Source: Choristoneura fumiferana (Eukaryota > Arthropoda > Insecta > Lepidoptera > Tortricidae). Taken from it: a stretch of DNA of 64,000 nucleotides. The stretch covers positions 20,589,408 through 20,653,407 of the forward strand of contig NC_133477.1 in assembly GCF_025370935.1 (NCBI RefSeq), read 5' to 3'. Positions 1 through 11,636 of the stretch are shown here, one piece after another; within the stretch, counting starts at the first letter, position 1, and each line of letters starts with the position of its first letter. Under the pieces are notes generated by a model that saw only the letters and a program-made list of their open reading frames with translations, ran no database searches and had not been told where the DNA came from. The position numbers and the translations under genes are program-made.

Positions 1-1018
1 TAGAAAGATATCTAGGTTGTTTTGAAAGGATAAAAGGAAAGACTACAAGTTAGAAAAAGTTCAGACAGTGCAGTGTAGCAAACTGAAATGACTTTAGACG
101 GGGCATAATGTTAAGAGAAAAGTAGAAACGGACCGAAAGCTAACTAATGACCTAAAGTAGGGTAAGGCAGTTAAAGAGATGGGGGAAAAACAGACCCAGA
201 ATGGTAACGCTAGCAGAAGATAGAAGAAAGTGTAAAGCCATAGCGGTTTCAGTCTAAAGACAAGCTGTTATGCGGAGGGGACCAACCGAATACCGAATAC
301 TGGTTTTGGTCATGTCAATATTTTTTTTCCTTTCTTTTATGTTATGTTTATCAAATGTAAACAAAATAAACATCTTTGGAAGTCACCGTACAATAAAAAG
401 TTTGTATACAATAAAGTATCAATAATAAATAAAATAAACATTCGAAAAAAATATTTCCTAATAAAATTAAACTAGGTATAAAATTATAAATAATATTTCA
501 TCGCAGAGTAAAATGTCTTAATTAAATGTCATTCAATCCCACGTTGAATTACGAACGAAACGTACGTACGTTGATTGATGATTGTTGACGTTATGATTGG
601 TTCTAAAAAGAAAATAAATAATATGTATATCTATTGGTTGCATCACACTTATTTGGTCTCGGAATAATTTATCAAATCTCATCAAAAACAAGCTGTAAAA
701 AATGCGCTAAGTCAACGAAATAGGTTTCTTTTTTAAATAAAATTAAATGTCTTTCCACTTTTTTTTTCATACTCAGGCACATGGTGATTATATCTCTAAT
801 CTTAACCTGATACCTGTGGGAGTTCAAAATCATCCCATGAAAATGCAGAAGTGGCGCTAGGCTTAGGCGTTAGAGCAGCTTTTGCTCTCGTGGTTTGGGG
901 TCTCATTTAAAAATTCGTCATCGAATGTGTGGTGTGCCATTGCTTCGCAAAATTTATCTTGCCCTCACTAACATTAGGTCCTGCGCCGCCACTGAAAATG
1001 TTCCCACTAACCTTAAAT
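1..1018. other. Non-coding flank with a dispersed repeat
   Basis: No coding exon is seen. The stretch from about 840 to 1018 lies just past the stop codon of the PAM2-motif gene. It matches 63240-63400 in blocks, including 'cgtcatc', 'gtgtgcc' and 'gaaatttatctt'-type words, so it is a dispersed repeat that forms part of the gene's 3' UTR or flank. The rest is AT-rich with no structure I recognise. Confidence 0.5.
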
Positions 1019-1273
1019 TCATGCTGAATTCCCATTCCCACCCACTGAATTGGGTGACGCACCATCCTGTGCATCGCGCATCTTTTTTTTTATTTCTTTA
1101 TCTTTCTCCATCAACCGCCTCTCGAGCGCCTCACCCCAGTCTACTCTCGGAGCCACTTGGGTCTTTGCGTTCTTTTCATATTTTTGTAGAAGGTCATTAG
1201 CATACGAGGAGGGCACGAAAGCGGTAAATTGTTTCTTCTTTTCACTGTTTGTTTCGCTTTTCCGCGAGTTTAT
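1019..1273 (-). CDS. Terminal coding exon (exon 4) of a PAM2-motif gene
   Basis: This is the last coding exon of the gene whose earlier exons are at 1581-2534, 39738-39832 and 40637-40778. A TTTTGCAG acceptor opens it in phase 0, exactly matching the phase-0 donor at 1580, and it ends in TGA at 1019-1021, giving 84 residues. It holds a short block ending in FVPSS, which echoes the PAM2-like block of the preceding exon. A highly charged, probably helical stretch rich in K, E and D follows (residues about 40-70 of the exon, with DWGEALERRL and EKDKEIKKKM), and then a Ser/Gly/Asn tail. I do not recognise the protein. Helical or coiled-coil potential is inferred from composition only. Confidence 0.8.
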   Translation of the reverse strand: MNSRKSETNSEKKKQFTAFVPSSYANDLLQKYEKNAKTQVAPRVDWGEALERRLMEKDKEIKKKMRDAQDGASPNSVGGNGNSA

Positions 1274-1580
1274 CTGCAAAACGGATCTTAGCTGTAGTGT
1301 AGCAAATACGATGAATGAAAAATATTTAGTTACAAAAAGTTCTTGCAAAGGCAATAATATATCTTCAGAAAAGTAAACCTAATCTAATGTAAGACACACA
1401 TATGTACATGTTTAACCTTTAAAAAATATCTTCTACACCTGTTACAGTACGCTAATCTATTATTACAGCGGCAACGCTTTCGAACTGCCTAATGCTGACT
1501 GACAAAGAACGTACCGTTCATTACATTGTAGACAGGCTATACATAGATATTGGTAAACGAGTTAGAGACAAAATACTTAC

Positions 1581-2534
1581 ACTTAGACTAGAAGCATTCT
1601 TTTTCTTAAATGATAAAACATCCTTAAATTGCACAGGCGGCAGAGGTACTGGAGCTGCGGCAGGCGGCTGCACTGGCAACGGTTTCGGTTTGGGGACTTT
1701 GGGGCTATCCTCATTGTCAAACCAACTATTCACTTTGGCAATCGACTCTTCAACAAATGGATCTTTGTAGACTACAGGTTTGCTGCTTGTGGAAGTTGCG
1801 GGTTCTTCAAGTTCTTCTACTGTTTCATTAGTGTCTTTGACATCTGATTCTTTTTCAGTGTCTGTTTTTTCCTCAGTAGGAAGGGTTTTGAAATAATCAG
1901 GCGTTATTAGTTTTACTGGTTTTTCAGCTGGCACTGCTGGCGCAGTTGCGTTGAGCCTTAGAAGAGCTGCTATAGCGACATTTCTCTCTTTTTTCTGTTT
2001 TATGGAATCACCAGAAGAATCTATGATCTTTGACTTTATTTTCATCTTCACTTCTTCGATTTCTTCAGATTTCATATTAGATATGTCTACTTTCTTCTCT
2101 AAGGAAATGACATTGCTACTTCCAGTAGCTTTGCTTACAGAATTCATCGATTCAGATGCTGAACTTTCCAGATTCATACTCTTTTGTTTGTGTTTCCCGC
2201 TCTCATTTATTGTAGAACTATTACTTTCTGCAATCAACAGATTCATAGGAGTTTTCGTTTTTGCTTCATCTTTTTTTTCGGTGTCACATATCTTATTTTC
2301 ACTGGAAACTTTAATTTCAGTGTTTACTTTGCTAGTACTTTGGTCTAGTTTCTTTGGAGATTTAAATTTACTTTTTTTTAAAGTTTCTTGTTTCTTTTGT
2401 GGTTGTAATCGTCTAACACTAGAAGGCACAAACTCTATCACATTGGGATTTAGCTTGCTAATATTAATTTCATCTGTCATTGTATTCCGGAAAACTGTTT
2501 TTGGTTCATTGTCTATGTATGGGTCTTCATTTAC
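1581..2534 (-). CDS. Large internal exon (exon 3) of a PAM2-motif gene
   Basis: The 318-codon exon is open throughout, entered from a TTTGCAG acceptor and left through a consensus GTAAGT donor at 1580-1575, phase 0 at both ends. About 28 codons in it encodes LNPNVIEFVP. This closely resembles the PAM2 motif by which many mRNA-regulating proteins bind the MLLE domain of cytoplasmic poly(A)-binding protein; the usual Ala is replaced by Val. The rest is low-complexity and probably disordered: Lys/Ser-rich, then Glu/Thr-rich, then a WFDNEDSP block and a Pro-rich segment. Function in mRNA metabolism is inferred from the motif alone. No enzymatic or folded domain is visible and I cannot assign a gene name. 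Confidence 0.82.
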
Positions 2535-2559
2535 CTGCAAATAATCAAACATATGACTA

Positions 2560-2760
2560 TCCTACTATCCTTACTAATATTAGAAATGCGAAAGTGAGTA
2601 TGTAACGTTTGTTTGTTATGCTGTCACGCTTGAAATACTCAACCGATTGTGATGAATTTGATAAGGCGATAGTTTATAAAAATGTATAATTTCCGCGGGC
2701 GCGCAATAAACGATTTTTTTGCAGGCGGAGTCGCGGGCAATAGCAAGTACTTATATCATG
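2560..2760. repeat. Lepidopteran-type dispersed repeat
   Basis: The segment starts near 'actaatattagaaatgcgaa', includes an 'aaccgat' core and ends near 'gcgggcaatagcaag'. Related copies occur at 13380-13500, 24545-24740, 25600-25740, 42570-42770, 55650-55800 and 61490-61690. It is non-coding and lies in the large intron of the PAM2-motif gene. Confidence 0.6.
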
Positions 2761-4438
2761 TGACGTCACATGATACGACAACCGTAAAAAATTAGAAAGT
2801 TTATACCGAATTTGATTTTTCAAGAAAGAGAATATTCAAGAATAGGAAGAGAGATAATTTTCAAGAATAAGAATGCAAATTCCTTTTGTTCATAATTTCC
2901 TTATTTTTCAACGGATATAAGGTATTTTTATGTCGTCTGCTTTATTTTCCAGTTTTATACCATGATATTTAAGAGATAATTTGTGGTTCATGCATATAGT
3001 TACGGGTGTCTATGGGTGCCGTGATTGCTTTCCATCAGGTGACCAGCCTGCTTGTTTTCCTCTATCATATAAAAGAAATATCTTGTCCCCAAGAGATGAT
3101 AACCTACAGTTTAAAGTTGATGTACAAATTTTGTGATGGGTGTTCAAATACTGTTCTGGAATCCAGATACTATCCTATTGGAATAGCGGGTTATGAGAAT
3201 ATGGATAGAATGGCTCAACCGGCCATGATAGACGGGTACACAATGTAAGAAAATTATTATAAGAGGTTTTTTTTTTAAATATTGTTGGGAATTAGTCTAT
3301 TGGAGTTACAGAGACAGGAGGATATAGGTACAACATGAATACGGTTTGATTTGTAATAATTTTTTATACTCATGTTTTAAAATAATTAAAAGAAAACTAA
3401 TTTTGGAGTTTCATTTTTAAGTCTACATAAATGTTAACGAAATTGTTTTTTACTGTGAGAAAATTAGCCTGTCAAACATCTTAAAAAAATAAAGATTATG
3501 TAGAAAAATATTTTTAATTGTCTGTCATACATAAGCTAAGCTCTTCCAAGTTGTTTTTTTTTTCTTTTTGTTGAGGCTAAGTTTTTTGTGGCACACTTGT
3601 TGGTTATATGAGGGCCCTTCCGAAGGTACTGGTAGTACAAAAAAATTACATGTAAGGCCCTGATTGCACTGTGAATTTTCATTGCGCGGTTTTTATCGCA
3701 ATTCTGTAACACATTTTTTTTCTTTATTTGTTAACCGACTTCAAAAAAGGAGGAGGTTCTTAATGAGTGTTTTTTTTTATATGTTTGTTACGAGATAACT
3801 CCACCAATAGTGGGTTGAATTTCAAAATTATTTTTTAGTTCTAAAGGACATACTTCCGAAGTGGCCCCATTGACACCAAGTCAAGATCTGATGATGGGAT
3901 CTTAGAGAAATCGAGGGCAACCCTCGAATTTTTAAAACACACCTATAGCGATTTTGGCATTTTTAACATCAAGTCAAGTATTCACATTCAGAAAGTATCA
4001 TTTGGTGAACTGGACCCTGATAAAGAAGAACTTAGGTACCGGTACTGTTATAAAATGATATAACTATGCTGTGTTTGAGCTTAATGGAATCGTTGTGAGA
4101 TGCACTTTGGCTACAAATACAATTTTTAACAAAAAATGGAACCAACTTCAAAAACCTTGAAAATATCTTTCTACTAGTTTGAAGTCGGTGCCTCAGCACG
4201 AGCCAGCAGGAGTGATTGAAACCCAATATATAGTAAGTAGGTGCCGAAAGTTGACCACACTCGAAACGCCCACACAAGTAAATCCCTGGGTAGGCTGGCA
4301 CAATGTTACACATTGAATCTTATAAGTCGCACTGGTGGTCAATAATTCGCAAAGAAATTGTATGCAACATACAGAATAAATATCACGCAGGGAAAATTCG
4401 CAGCGCGGAGATGCCCTGAAAGAGCCCTTTACAGCTCA
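2761..4438. other. Intron sequence with repeat fragments
   Basis: No exon is supported. About 3005-3065 is a fragment of a LINE 3' end ('catcaggtgacc' type), also found at 27880-27970 and 58980-59035. About 3733-3762 is the 'ccgacttcaaaaaaggagga' repeat, seen again at 31898. A 93-codon minus-strand open frame at 4032-4313 has no recognisable features. Confidence 0.5.
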
Positions 4439-4832
4439 ATGAGGGCTATCGCAAATGAATTCGCCACTAGAGGCGAATCTCATAGTTTTTGGGTGAGCTA
4501 CGCAGGTTTATTTATAATTAGAATAATTTTGTGAATATTTTGCAATATCTGAATTAATTATGGCAAATATGCGTTCCGCGGCAATGAATGCCTGTGTTTT
4601 GAGACAGTTTTGTTTTTCGAAAACCTTTGCCCTCCCTTTTTCCGAACAAAACGTGGGACTATGCAACACTGTGGCATGCTTGATTTTTTTATGGTACGGT
4701 TTTAAGGTGTATTAAATATGATTTTAATCTAAACTTTGTTTACACGCTCGTAATAACAGACTTTGAAAGCCATACTTAAAAACCTCACGCAACAGTGCGC
4801 CATCTAGTGAGACAAAAAACGATAGCCCTCAT
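4439..4832. mobile_element. MITE family 1 (ATGAGGGCTATCG termini)
   Basis: The ends are inverted: ATGAGGGCTATCG on the left and CGATAGCCCTCAT on the right. Further copies are at 13611-14033, 48004-48414 and 59851-60273, plus a partial one ending at 14847. Two of these are flanked by TA on both sides, suggesting a mariner-type TA target duplication. There is no coding capacity, so it is a non-autonomous element about 400 bp long. Confidence 0.85.
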
Positions 4833-4904
4833 TACAGACACCTCATTAGAGAATAAATGTTTTCATTTATCATTTTGACTGTCACCAGCACAAAAAGCTG
4901 ATAA

Positions 4905-4915
4905 GTAGGTTAGTT
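4905..4915. repeat. Left target-site duplication of the LINE
   Basis: GTAGGTTAGTT is repeated exactly at 10477-10487, immediately after the poly(A) run. It fixes the 5' end of the retrotransposon at 4916. Confidence 0.93.
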
Positions 4916-5079
4916 GATAATTGGACAGAAGCGCCGTGCAGTGAGTCTGTTCAACTTTTAGGTTATATTCCATTAAAATAATAATCCTTTCTAATTAATT
5001 ATCTGGTGGTGGATTATTTAGTATATAATACTAGTTTAACTTAATAACACACTTGTCCGGTTGGCCGAGAGCCAAAAAT

Positions 5080-6522
5080 ATGGAGGGGAACGAGGAGCCC
5101 CCCGATCCGGGCGGTGGCAGTTCCACAAACACGATTGAGATGGACTCGCAAGACAGTAATTCACGAAAGCGTAGTCATAACTTGTTGGAACTTTCATCGT
5201 CCGAAAGGTTCGAACCTAAAGGCAAAAAGGTGATGCAGGGAACCGACGTCGACAACGCATCTGCAGCAACCGTCTATAAACACCCTGATTTAGACGCGGA
5301 TTCACGCAAATACGGCAGTGAAGACAGTGGCCCATTTATAGTTCACATCTCACGAGACGCGGAATCGTACAACTCGGGTATTTCACTGCAACCAATAAAG
5401 GTTGGTCTCGCATTTGCTAGAGCCAACATCCAAAATATCAAACGAGATGGTATTAAGATCGTTGGCAGAAACCGTGTCTCGGTGGAGTTTAAGACCGCTC
5501 AGGATGCTAATTCCATTTTAGAGAACCCCTTTTTGTCACATCATAAATTTGTAGCCAGCATTCCATCCTATAATGTTTCTCGTATGGGATTGATCCGTGG
5601 TGTACCAGTTGACTGGTCAATGGAAGAATTTGTGGACGCTACCGACCTCAAAGACGGACAGGGTAAAATCCTTAAAGCCCGGCGCCTCCAACGTAAGGTA
5701 ACCAATGAGGGAGGACCTCCATCCTGGGTACCAACTCAAACTGTCGTAGTGACTTTTGAAGGTCAAAAAACTTCCAGACAGAATCTTCGCTTTTTATACG
5801 TCGTTGAAGTCGAAGTGTATGTGCTACCGACAATTCAATGCCGAAAATGTTTGAGGTTTGGTCATATACAGGCCCAGTGCCGATCTGATGCTCGTTGTTT
5901 TAAGTGTGCCCAAAAACACCCAGGCGAAGGTTGCAACGTCGCCGCTGAGCAAGTGACTTGCTTCTTCTGTTCAGGTCATCATTTTGCTACAGACCAACGT
6001 TGCCCTGAATATTGTAGGCAAAAATCTATTAAACTAGCAATGTCGGAGCACAGTATCTCTTACCAAGAAGCCTCCTCTCGCTTCCCGGCCGTACGTCGCC
6101 CTTACGCCGACGTAGCTAAGATTTTTTTTGAACCAGTTTCCAGTCCCTCTTGGCAACCTCCCCCTCCTGGTCACCCTTCCTTGCCTCCTCAATCGCCTCC
6201 CTCGTCTTCATACCGTAAGACGGTCACTCGTAAAATTAGACCAAGGACCCCCCTGTCTCCCGGCTATGACCGGCAAGCTCATAAAGAAATTATCTCGACC
6301 CCCCAATCTCAGGTTCCTAATGGATACGTCTTATCATCTCGGCGGATGCCAGCTGAGACGCCCAATGACGATCTCATGGAACTATTATTCAAACTCCTCA
6401 CCAATATAATCGCCAAATGGAGCGATTGTTTACCGCCCGACGTTGCCCCATTAATGGTTTCGCTAGCTGAAAGATTATCCTTCTCCAATGGCCCCCCAGG
6501 CCAACTTTCTTCAATGGAATAG
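5080..6522 (+). CDS. LINE ORF1, Gag-like nucleic-acid-binding protein
   Basis: Intact 480-codon frame. I start it at the ATG at 5080 (ATGGAGGGG), since the frame upstream of it offers no other ATG. The N-terminal third is Ser/Gly/Asp-rich and contains a KRSHNLLEL basic patch. The middle has a gag-like RNA-binding region ending in the zinc knuckles: CRKCLRFGHIQAQC, then CFKCAQKHPGEGC, then CFFCSGHHFATDQRC, at about residues 260-320. The C-terminal part is Pro/Ser-rich. Proteins of this type coat element RNA to form the particle in which reverse transcription occurs. Its last 35 bases overlap the start of ORF2 in another frame, so ORF2 would be translated by re-initiation or a similar mechanism. 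Confidence 0.92.
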   Translation: MEGNEEPPDPGGGSSTNTIEMDSQDSNSRKRSHNLLELSSSERFEPKGKKVMQGTDVDNASAATVYKHPDLDADSRKYGSEDSGPFIVHISRDAESYNSGISLQPIKVGLAFARANIQNIKRDGIKIVGRNRVSVEFKTAQDANSILENPFLSHHKFVASIPSYNVSRMGLIRGVPVDWSMEEFVDATDLKDGQGKILKARRLQRKVTNEGGPPSWVPTQTVVVTFEGQKTSRQNLRFLYVVEVEVYVLPTIQCRKCLRFGHIQAQCRSDARCFKCAQKHPGEGCNVAAEQVTCFFCSGHHFATDQRCPEYCRQKSIKLAMSEHSISYQEASSRFPAVRRPYADVAKIFFEPVSSPSWQPPPPGHPSLPPQSPPSSSYRKTVTRKIRPRTPLSPGYDRQAHKEIISTPQSQVPNGYVLSSRRMPAETPNDDLMELLFKLLTNIIAKWSDCLPPDVAPLMVSLAERLSFSNGPPGQLSSME

Positions 6523-9500
6523 TCGTAGCATCATCCCTAAAAAACCAGATTTAATCAACCTCGTTAACGAGCACTCTATATCTGTGGCGGCCATTTCGGA
6601 GACATGGTTGAGACCGGGTTCCCGTTTTAGGATCCCGGGCTTCTCGTGCCTTCGGGAAGACCGCGATGATGGACGTGCTGGTTGTGCGTTGTTCATTAAA
6701 AGAGGTTACTCTTTCTCTCAAATCCCCCTCCCTCCCCACTCTCATGAAATTAACGCAGTTGCGGCTAATATCATGGGAATAAATTTTGTATCAATTTATA
6801 TTCCGCATCCAAATATCAACCTAATACCTGATCTTTCTACCATCCTGTTCTCGGTCCCTCCTCCTCTCCTCATCTTAGGTGATTTCAATAGCCATAATAC
6901 CTCTTGGGGCTCATCACACAGTGACATATTTTCGTCTTTCCTCTTGGATCTGTTTGATGACATTAACGTCGTAGTCATCAATGACGGCTCCCCCACCCAC
7001 CGAGTTTATCCTGGACAAAACCCTAACTCGGTGCTAGATTTATCTGCTAGCTCTCCTAATCTTTCGTGTTCGCTATCATACCAGGTGCTGAAACAGTCAT
7101 TCGGAAGTGATCATTTCCCCATTATTATCTCCCAGCCATCCTCCGTTCTTCCTTCACCTGTTCCCCAACCACTCCTTAAATATAGGTTGGATAAAGCAGA
7201 TTGGCCTAGCTTCTCTTATTATGTGGAAAAAAAATTAAAAGAGCTGGATTCCAACCTTTCAAACCCTTTTGAACAATACCTCCAATTCCAATCGATACTG
7301 ATAGAGGCAGCCGATAAGTACGTCCCGAAGAAAAAAATTCTTGGCAGCAAAGTCCCTTCACCTCCCTGGTGGGATGCAGAATGCACGGCGGCGGTTAAAG
7401 AAAGGGATAACGCCGAACGTAAGTTCAATGTTTCCGGTCTTTCCGAAGATTTCGTCGCCTACCAAAAAATCTCTGCTCACACTAAGCGCCTCCTAAAGAA
7501 AGCTAAAAAGAAAGGATGGAAGGGATTTTGCGAAAATCTCAACCCTAGAACTCCGCCATCGCTGGTATGGAAGAGTATTAAAAGATTCAGAGGCTCTTTC
7601 CGATCTGACTGGTCAACCCCTCATAATCCTCCTTCCTGGTTGGCGGAGTTCGCGGGTAAATTAGCTCCTCATCGGTTCCTGAGGAATCTTGCATAAACCC
7701 ATCTCCTCCTTCTGCTGAACTAGGACCCCTCGACGAACCCTTCACATTCCGGAACTTGAGTTGGCACTGGACGGTCTTCGTAACAGTTCACCCGGAGAAG
7801 ATGGCATTCCTATATCTTTATCCAGAAACTTAACCGCTTTTCAAAGGAACATCTGTTAAACCTTTTCAATTTTGTTTTGTGACTGGGGAAATCCCTGAGT
7901 CATGGATGACACAAATTGTAATTCCAATGCTCAAACCAGGCAAGAACCCTCAAGATGCCAACTCCTATCGACCAATTGCCCTTTCTGCAACAATTGGTAA
8001 AATATTTGAACATTTAATTAAGAATAGGCTGGAATGGTTTGTGGAAAAAATAATTTACTCGCTAACTCCCAGTTCGGATTCCGTAAAGGAAAAAGCACCA
8101 TGGACAGCTTAAGCATATTAACCTCGGACATTAGATTGGCCCTTTCCAAAAAAAACATCTTGTAGTGCTTCTTAGATGTCTCCGCCGCATACGACAATGT
8201 TCTTCTTCCGGTGCTCAGAGCAAAAATGCTCCAGCTGAGTATTCCTGTGAGGATAGTTCATTTTGTTTGTAAGTTATTCATGGGACGCACCATTAAAATT
8301 CGATCCGGCAATAGTTTCCATCCTCCCCTTACCCTATGGCAGGGACTCCCTCAAGGTTCGGTGCTCTCCCCTCTTCTTTATAGTTTATATACGTATGATA
8401 TGGAACAATCTGTCTCCCCCTTCTGTAGTATTCTTCAGTATGCCGACGACCTGGTGCTTTATACGGGCTCGCAGTCAACTGATGCTGCATCTTCAAAACT
8501 TAATGAAGCGCTCAGTTATCTCAAGGTTTGGCTTGATGATCATGGACTGTCTCTATCTCCATCTAAAAGTAGCATAGTTACCTTCACGCGAAGTAGATTC
8601 ATTCCCAACATTCAAATTCAATATGATCGAGACGTCATTCCTTGCAAGGACTTTGTGAAATTCCTTGGAGTCTTTTTAGATTCTAGAATGACAGGTGTAC
8701 CACATTTGGAATATGTGACTGGAAAATGTGAAAAGGGTATCAATGTTCTTCGAGCTCTCTCTGGAGTCTGGTGGGGCGCCCATCCATACTGCCAAAAGCT
8801 CGTATACAACGCAGTTATCCGTAGCCAGATCGACTATGGCTCTATGGTGATAGAACCCTGTAACAAAAACGCACTTAAGAAGTGGGATCTGATTCAAGCT
8901 AAATGCCTTCGAATTTCTCTAGGTGCTATGAAATCCTCACCAAAAAATGCTATGCAGGTCGAATGCTTGGATCCTCCCCTGTCCCTCCGTAGGCAGTACT
9001 TGGCAGACCGCTTCATCTTCAAAGCTTGTTCTATCTCTAATCATCCCCTTCTACCTCGACTAGAGGCGCTTTCTCTGGAAGTATCTGAAAATGCATATTG
9101 GTCACATAAGGAGACACCAAGGATATTGTTTCGTACTCCAAATTAAAAACCTCTCGTCACCGATATACACCTCCAGCTCTAACCCTATCTTTGAGGTCAA
9201 CTATGAGTCTTTAACTTACCCCCAATGTTATCCTTGATTTTGGCATTGACAAGGATAACCCAGCGGCTAATATTCAATTTAATAAAAAATTGGAAGAATG
9301 GCAAGATTGGTTACTCATTTTTACAGATGCTTCTAAGCTAGACCCTAATGGTCACGTAGGAGCAGCGGTATGGATTCCCAAATACCAAATTGTCTTGACT
9401 CAGAAAGGCCCAACTCAGTCATCTGTTTTCACTGGGGAATCCATAGCCATTTTAGAAGCAATCAAATTTTCGAAATCCCATAATATCTCAAAAGTATTAA

Positions 9501-10176
9501 TTTTTCCGACGCCAAAAGCTGCCTACAAGCAATTGTTGGTAACCATTTTAAAATGAAAACCAAATATCCAATTATTTTGAAAATCAAAGAGTCTCTATAC
9601 CGTTGTAAGTTAAAAGGACTAGATGTTACACTTGCATGGATTCCGGGCCACTGCGGCATAGTAGGTAATGAAAGAGCGGACGCATGGGCAAGAGAATCCA
9701 TCGAAATCGGTTGCCAGGAATATAACACCATCTTACCATCAGACCTAACGATGTCCGCTCGAGTTGACTTGAGGATCTCCTGGCAGAATATGTGGAGCCT
9801 CTCCAGACTCCAGAAAGGACGACACTACGGGAACATTCAACCGTTAATCCCTCGAAAACCGTGGTTTTATCGTTTCCGCTCTGCGAATAAATGGGTCACT
9901 TCTACCATATGCCGACTCCGTTTGGGTCATGTCTGTACTCCGGTGTTCTTAAATAAAATTAGGGTGCGGGATAACTCCTTGTGCGAATGCGGTCTAGACG
10001 AAGGAACTCTTGAGCACATTTTTTTTAATTGCGGTAAACTTACATATTCTCTGTATGACGTGTTGCCTAAGGATGTTCCGCGTCCTATTAACTTTCTGAC
10101 ACTTCTTTCTCTTTTAGATTCTTCCTTGACAAAAATTTTAATCAAATTTATACTGAGTCACAACATTAAGTTGTAG
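6488..10176 (+). pseudogene. LINE ORF2, broken endonuclease / reverse transcriptase / RNase H
   Basis: The ATG at 6488 begins an apurinic-type endonuclease domain (LQWNSRS, SETWL, ILGDFNSHNTSWG and SDHFPI blocks) that is open to a stop at 7694. The frame then shifts at least four times: reverse transcriptase fingers at about 7879-8112 (SYRPIAL), palm at 8211-9146 with the catalytic YADD near 8440, RNase H at 9290-9556 (FTDASK, GESIAILEA) and at 9553-10176 (WIPGHCGIVGNERAD), ending in a Cys/His-rich tail (CECGLDEGTLEHIFFNC). These domains nick the target, copy the RNA and remove the template. The breaks could partly be assembly indels, because this contig shows indel noise elsewhere, but several are spread over the whole frame. 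Confidence 0.9.
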
Positions 10177-10444
10177 TAAAATTACAGCATGTTTTCTATA
10201 TTTTATTTTTCCTTTACACTACTTCCTTTTATGTTAGCATGTTTAACAGTCTTCATTTCCCTGTTTAAAAAAAAAGTCACGCGTCCGTGTGCCGTCCATA
10301 ACATATGTTATTTGTTTTAGGTCTCCTATCTGTTCCTTCTCCAAAATCAAAATTTCATAAACCGAACATTCTCCTCATGTGCGTAATGTCTCAACATCGA
10401 CATTGGCAAAATACGTCTTGCTAAAATCAGCAAGAGTGAAAGCC

Positions 10445-10476
<32 letters not shown>

Positions 10477-10487
10477 GTAGGTTAGTT
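10477..10487. repeat. Right target-site duplication of the LINE
   Basis: Exact repeat of GTAGGTTAGTT at 4905-4915, directly after the poly(A) run. Confidence 0.93.
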
Positions 10488-10529
10488 AGTCTTATAGTCT
10501 TCTGTATTGGTTTAAAATCAATGCCTTAC

Positions 10530-10627
10530 CAATGCAGCATTTGTGATATGCCATGCAAATCGGGTGCAGTACACTACCTACTGACCATTTTTCCCAGTAC
10601 ACCAAACTGATCCTGAAGTTCATTTTC
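10530..10627 (-). pseudogene. Indel-damaged copy of exon 2 of the PAM2-motif gene
   Basis: This matches the intact exon at 39738-39832, including the GTAAGG donor and TTTTTTCAG acceptor, but with small insertions and deletions (98 against 95 bases) that destroy the frame. The differences are mostly single-base or homopolymer indels, which looks like poor consensus at a contig end rather than slow gene decay. Confidence 0.8.
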
Positions 10628-10769
10628 CTGAAAAAATTAAGTAGTTTAAATTTTTGGATAGGATAGGAATATGTCATACATAACTTTTGCAATAAAATAT
10701 GATGACTAGAGACACAGAATAGATATATTAGTACTAGTGATAACTAGTGACTTTAATTTAGGTACTCTT

Positions 10770-11069
10770 CCATCCCAGCCTATATAAGTCCCACTGCTGG
10801 GCAGAGGCTCCTCTCAGAACAAGAGGGCTTGAGCCATAGTTTCCACGCAGGCCCAGTGCGGATTGGGAACTTCACACGCACCATTGAATTGCTTCGCAGG
10901 TATGTGCAGGTTTCCTCACGATGTTTTTCCTTCACCACAAAGCCCGTGGTAAATTTCAAATGTAACTCCGCACATGAATATCGAAAAACTCACGAGGTGC
11001 GAGCCGGGGTTTGAACCCACGACCCTCTGCTTGAGAGGCGATAGGTCAAACCACTAGGCCACCATGACT
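10770..11069 (-). mobile_element. tRNA-derived SINE, contig-1 copy
   Basis: Read on the minus strand it begins with a tRNA-like head: a 'ggcctagtggtttgacc' box A region and a 'gggttcaaacc' box B. It ends with 'tgggacttatataggctggg'-type sequence. The 15-bp target duplication AATTTAGGTACTCTT flanks it at 10755-10769 and 11070-11084. It sits in the intron between exons 1 and 2 of the PAM2-motif gene. The same insertion, with the same duplication, is present at 39972-40273. Confidence 0.9.
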
Positions 11070-11436
11070 AATTTAGGTACTCTTGCTCAAGACAAATTCA
11101 GTTTTAGTTATAAGTTAAACTAGAAAAATGTAAACAATAGCAAAACAGTAGAGGTATGTTTTTAACTGACTTTCAAGTTAAATTAAGTATGTTATACTTA
11201 GCTCTAATAAATAGGTGTTTTAGAATCTTCTTTTATTATTCATGTTACTTCAAACACAATACTTGTATTTTTTTTTTAATAAGTCACATCAATATTAATA
11301 ATATGAATGTTTAACAATTTGTAATATTTTAGTAGCTGGATGAAGCCATTTCTTTTAAGCTTAGATATTGGCCAAGTCAGTTATTTTCAACATAATTTAT
11401 TTGGGGGCAATTTAGAAATATTTTTCTAGAACTTAC

Positions 11437-11577
11437 CATCTATAGATTCCCGGCGATCTGGGGGAGGCCTTTCGCCGACAGCGACAAAATCATCTAAATC
11501 AGATATTCCAGGGTTCCCTCCAGATACTTCTTTCAGATCGTTTTAAAACATCTGCTACTAGACCAAACACTATTCAT
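11437..11577 (-). pseudogene. Indel-damaged copy of exon 1 of the PAM2-motif gene
   Basis: Counterpart of the intact first coding exon at 40637-40778. The ATG (revcomp of 11575-11577) and the GTAAGT donor are conserved, but deletions and an extra A in a poly-A stretch shift the frame. It ends 60 bases before the N gap. Confidence 0.8.
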
Positions 11578-11636
11578 ATTATTGTCTTGTGTAAACTTAA
11601 CAATTAAATAATCCACGTAAAAGGCTTGTCACGACA

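Larger units (their letters stand above)
4916..10476 (+). mobile_element. Near full-length non-LTR retrotransposon (I/LOA/R1-like)
   Basis: The element is 5561 bp: a 164-bp 5' UTR, ORF1 with three zinc knuckles, ORF2 with endonuclease, reverse transcriptase and RNase H regions, a 3' UTR of about 270 bp and a 27-A tail (10450-10476). It is bounded by an 11-bp target duplication. RNase H in ORF2 argues against the jockey clade proper and for the I, LOA or R1 groups; the exact clade needs a tree. It lies antisense in the intron between exons 2 and 3 of the PAM2-motif gene. ORF1 is intact but ORF2 is frameshifted, so this copy could not move on its own. Confidence 0.93.

Noticed and set aside
1050..2544. 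Plus-strand open frames (108 and 197 codons)
   Set aside because: They are antisense shadows of the PAM2-motif exons, whose minus-strand frames have matching splice sites and motif content.
4032..4313. 93-codon minus-strand frame as a missing exon of the PAM2-motif gene
   Set aside because: Exons 2 and 3 already join in phase; this frame has no good acceptor/donor pair and no similarity in composition.
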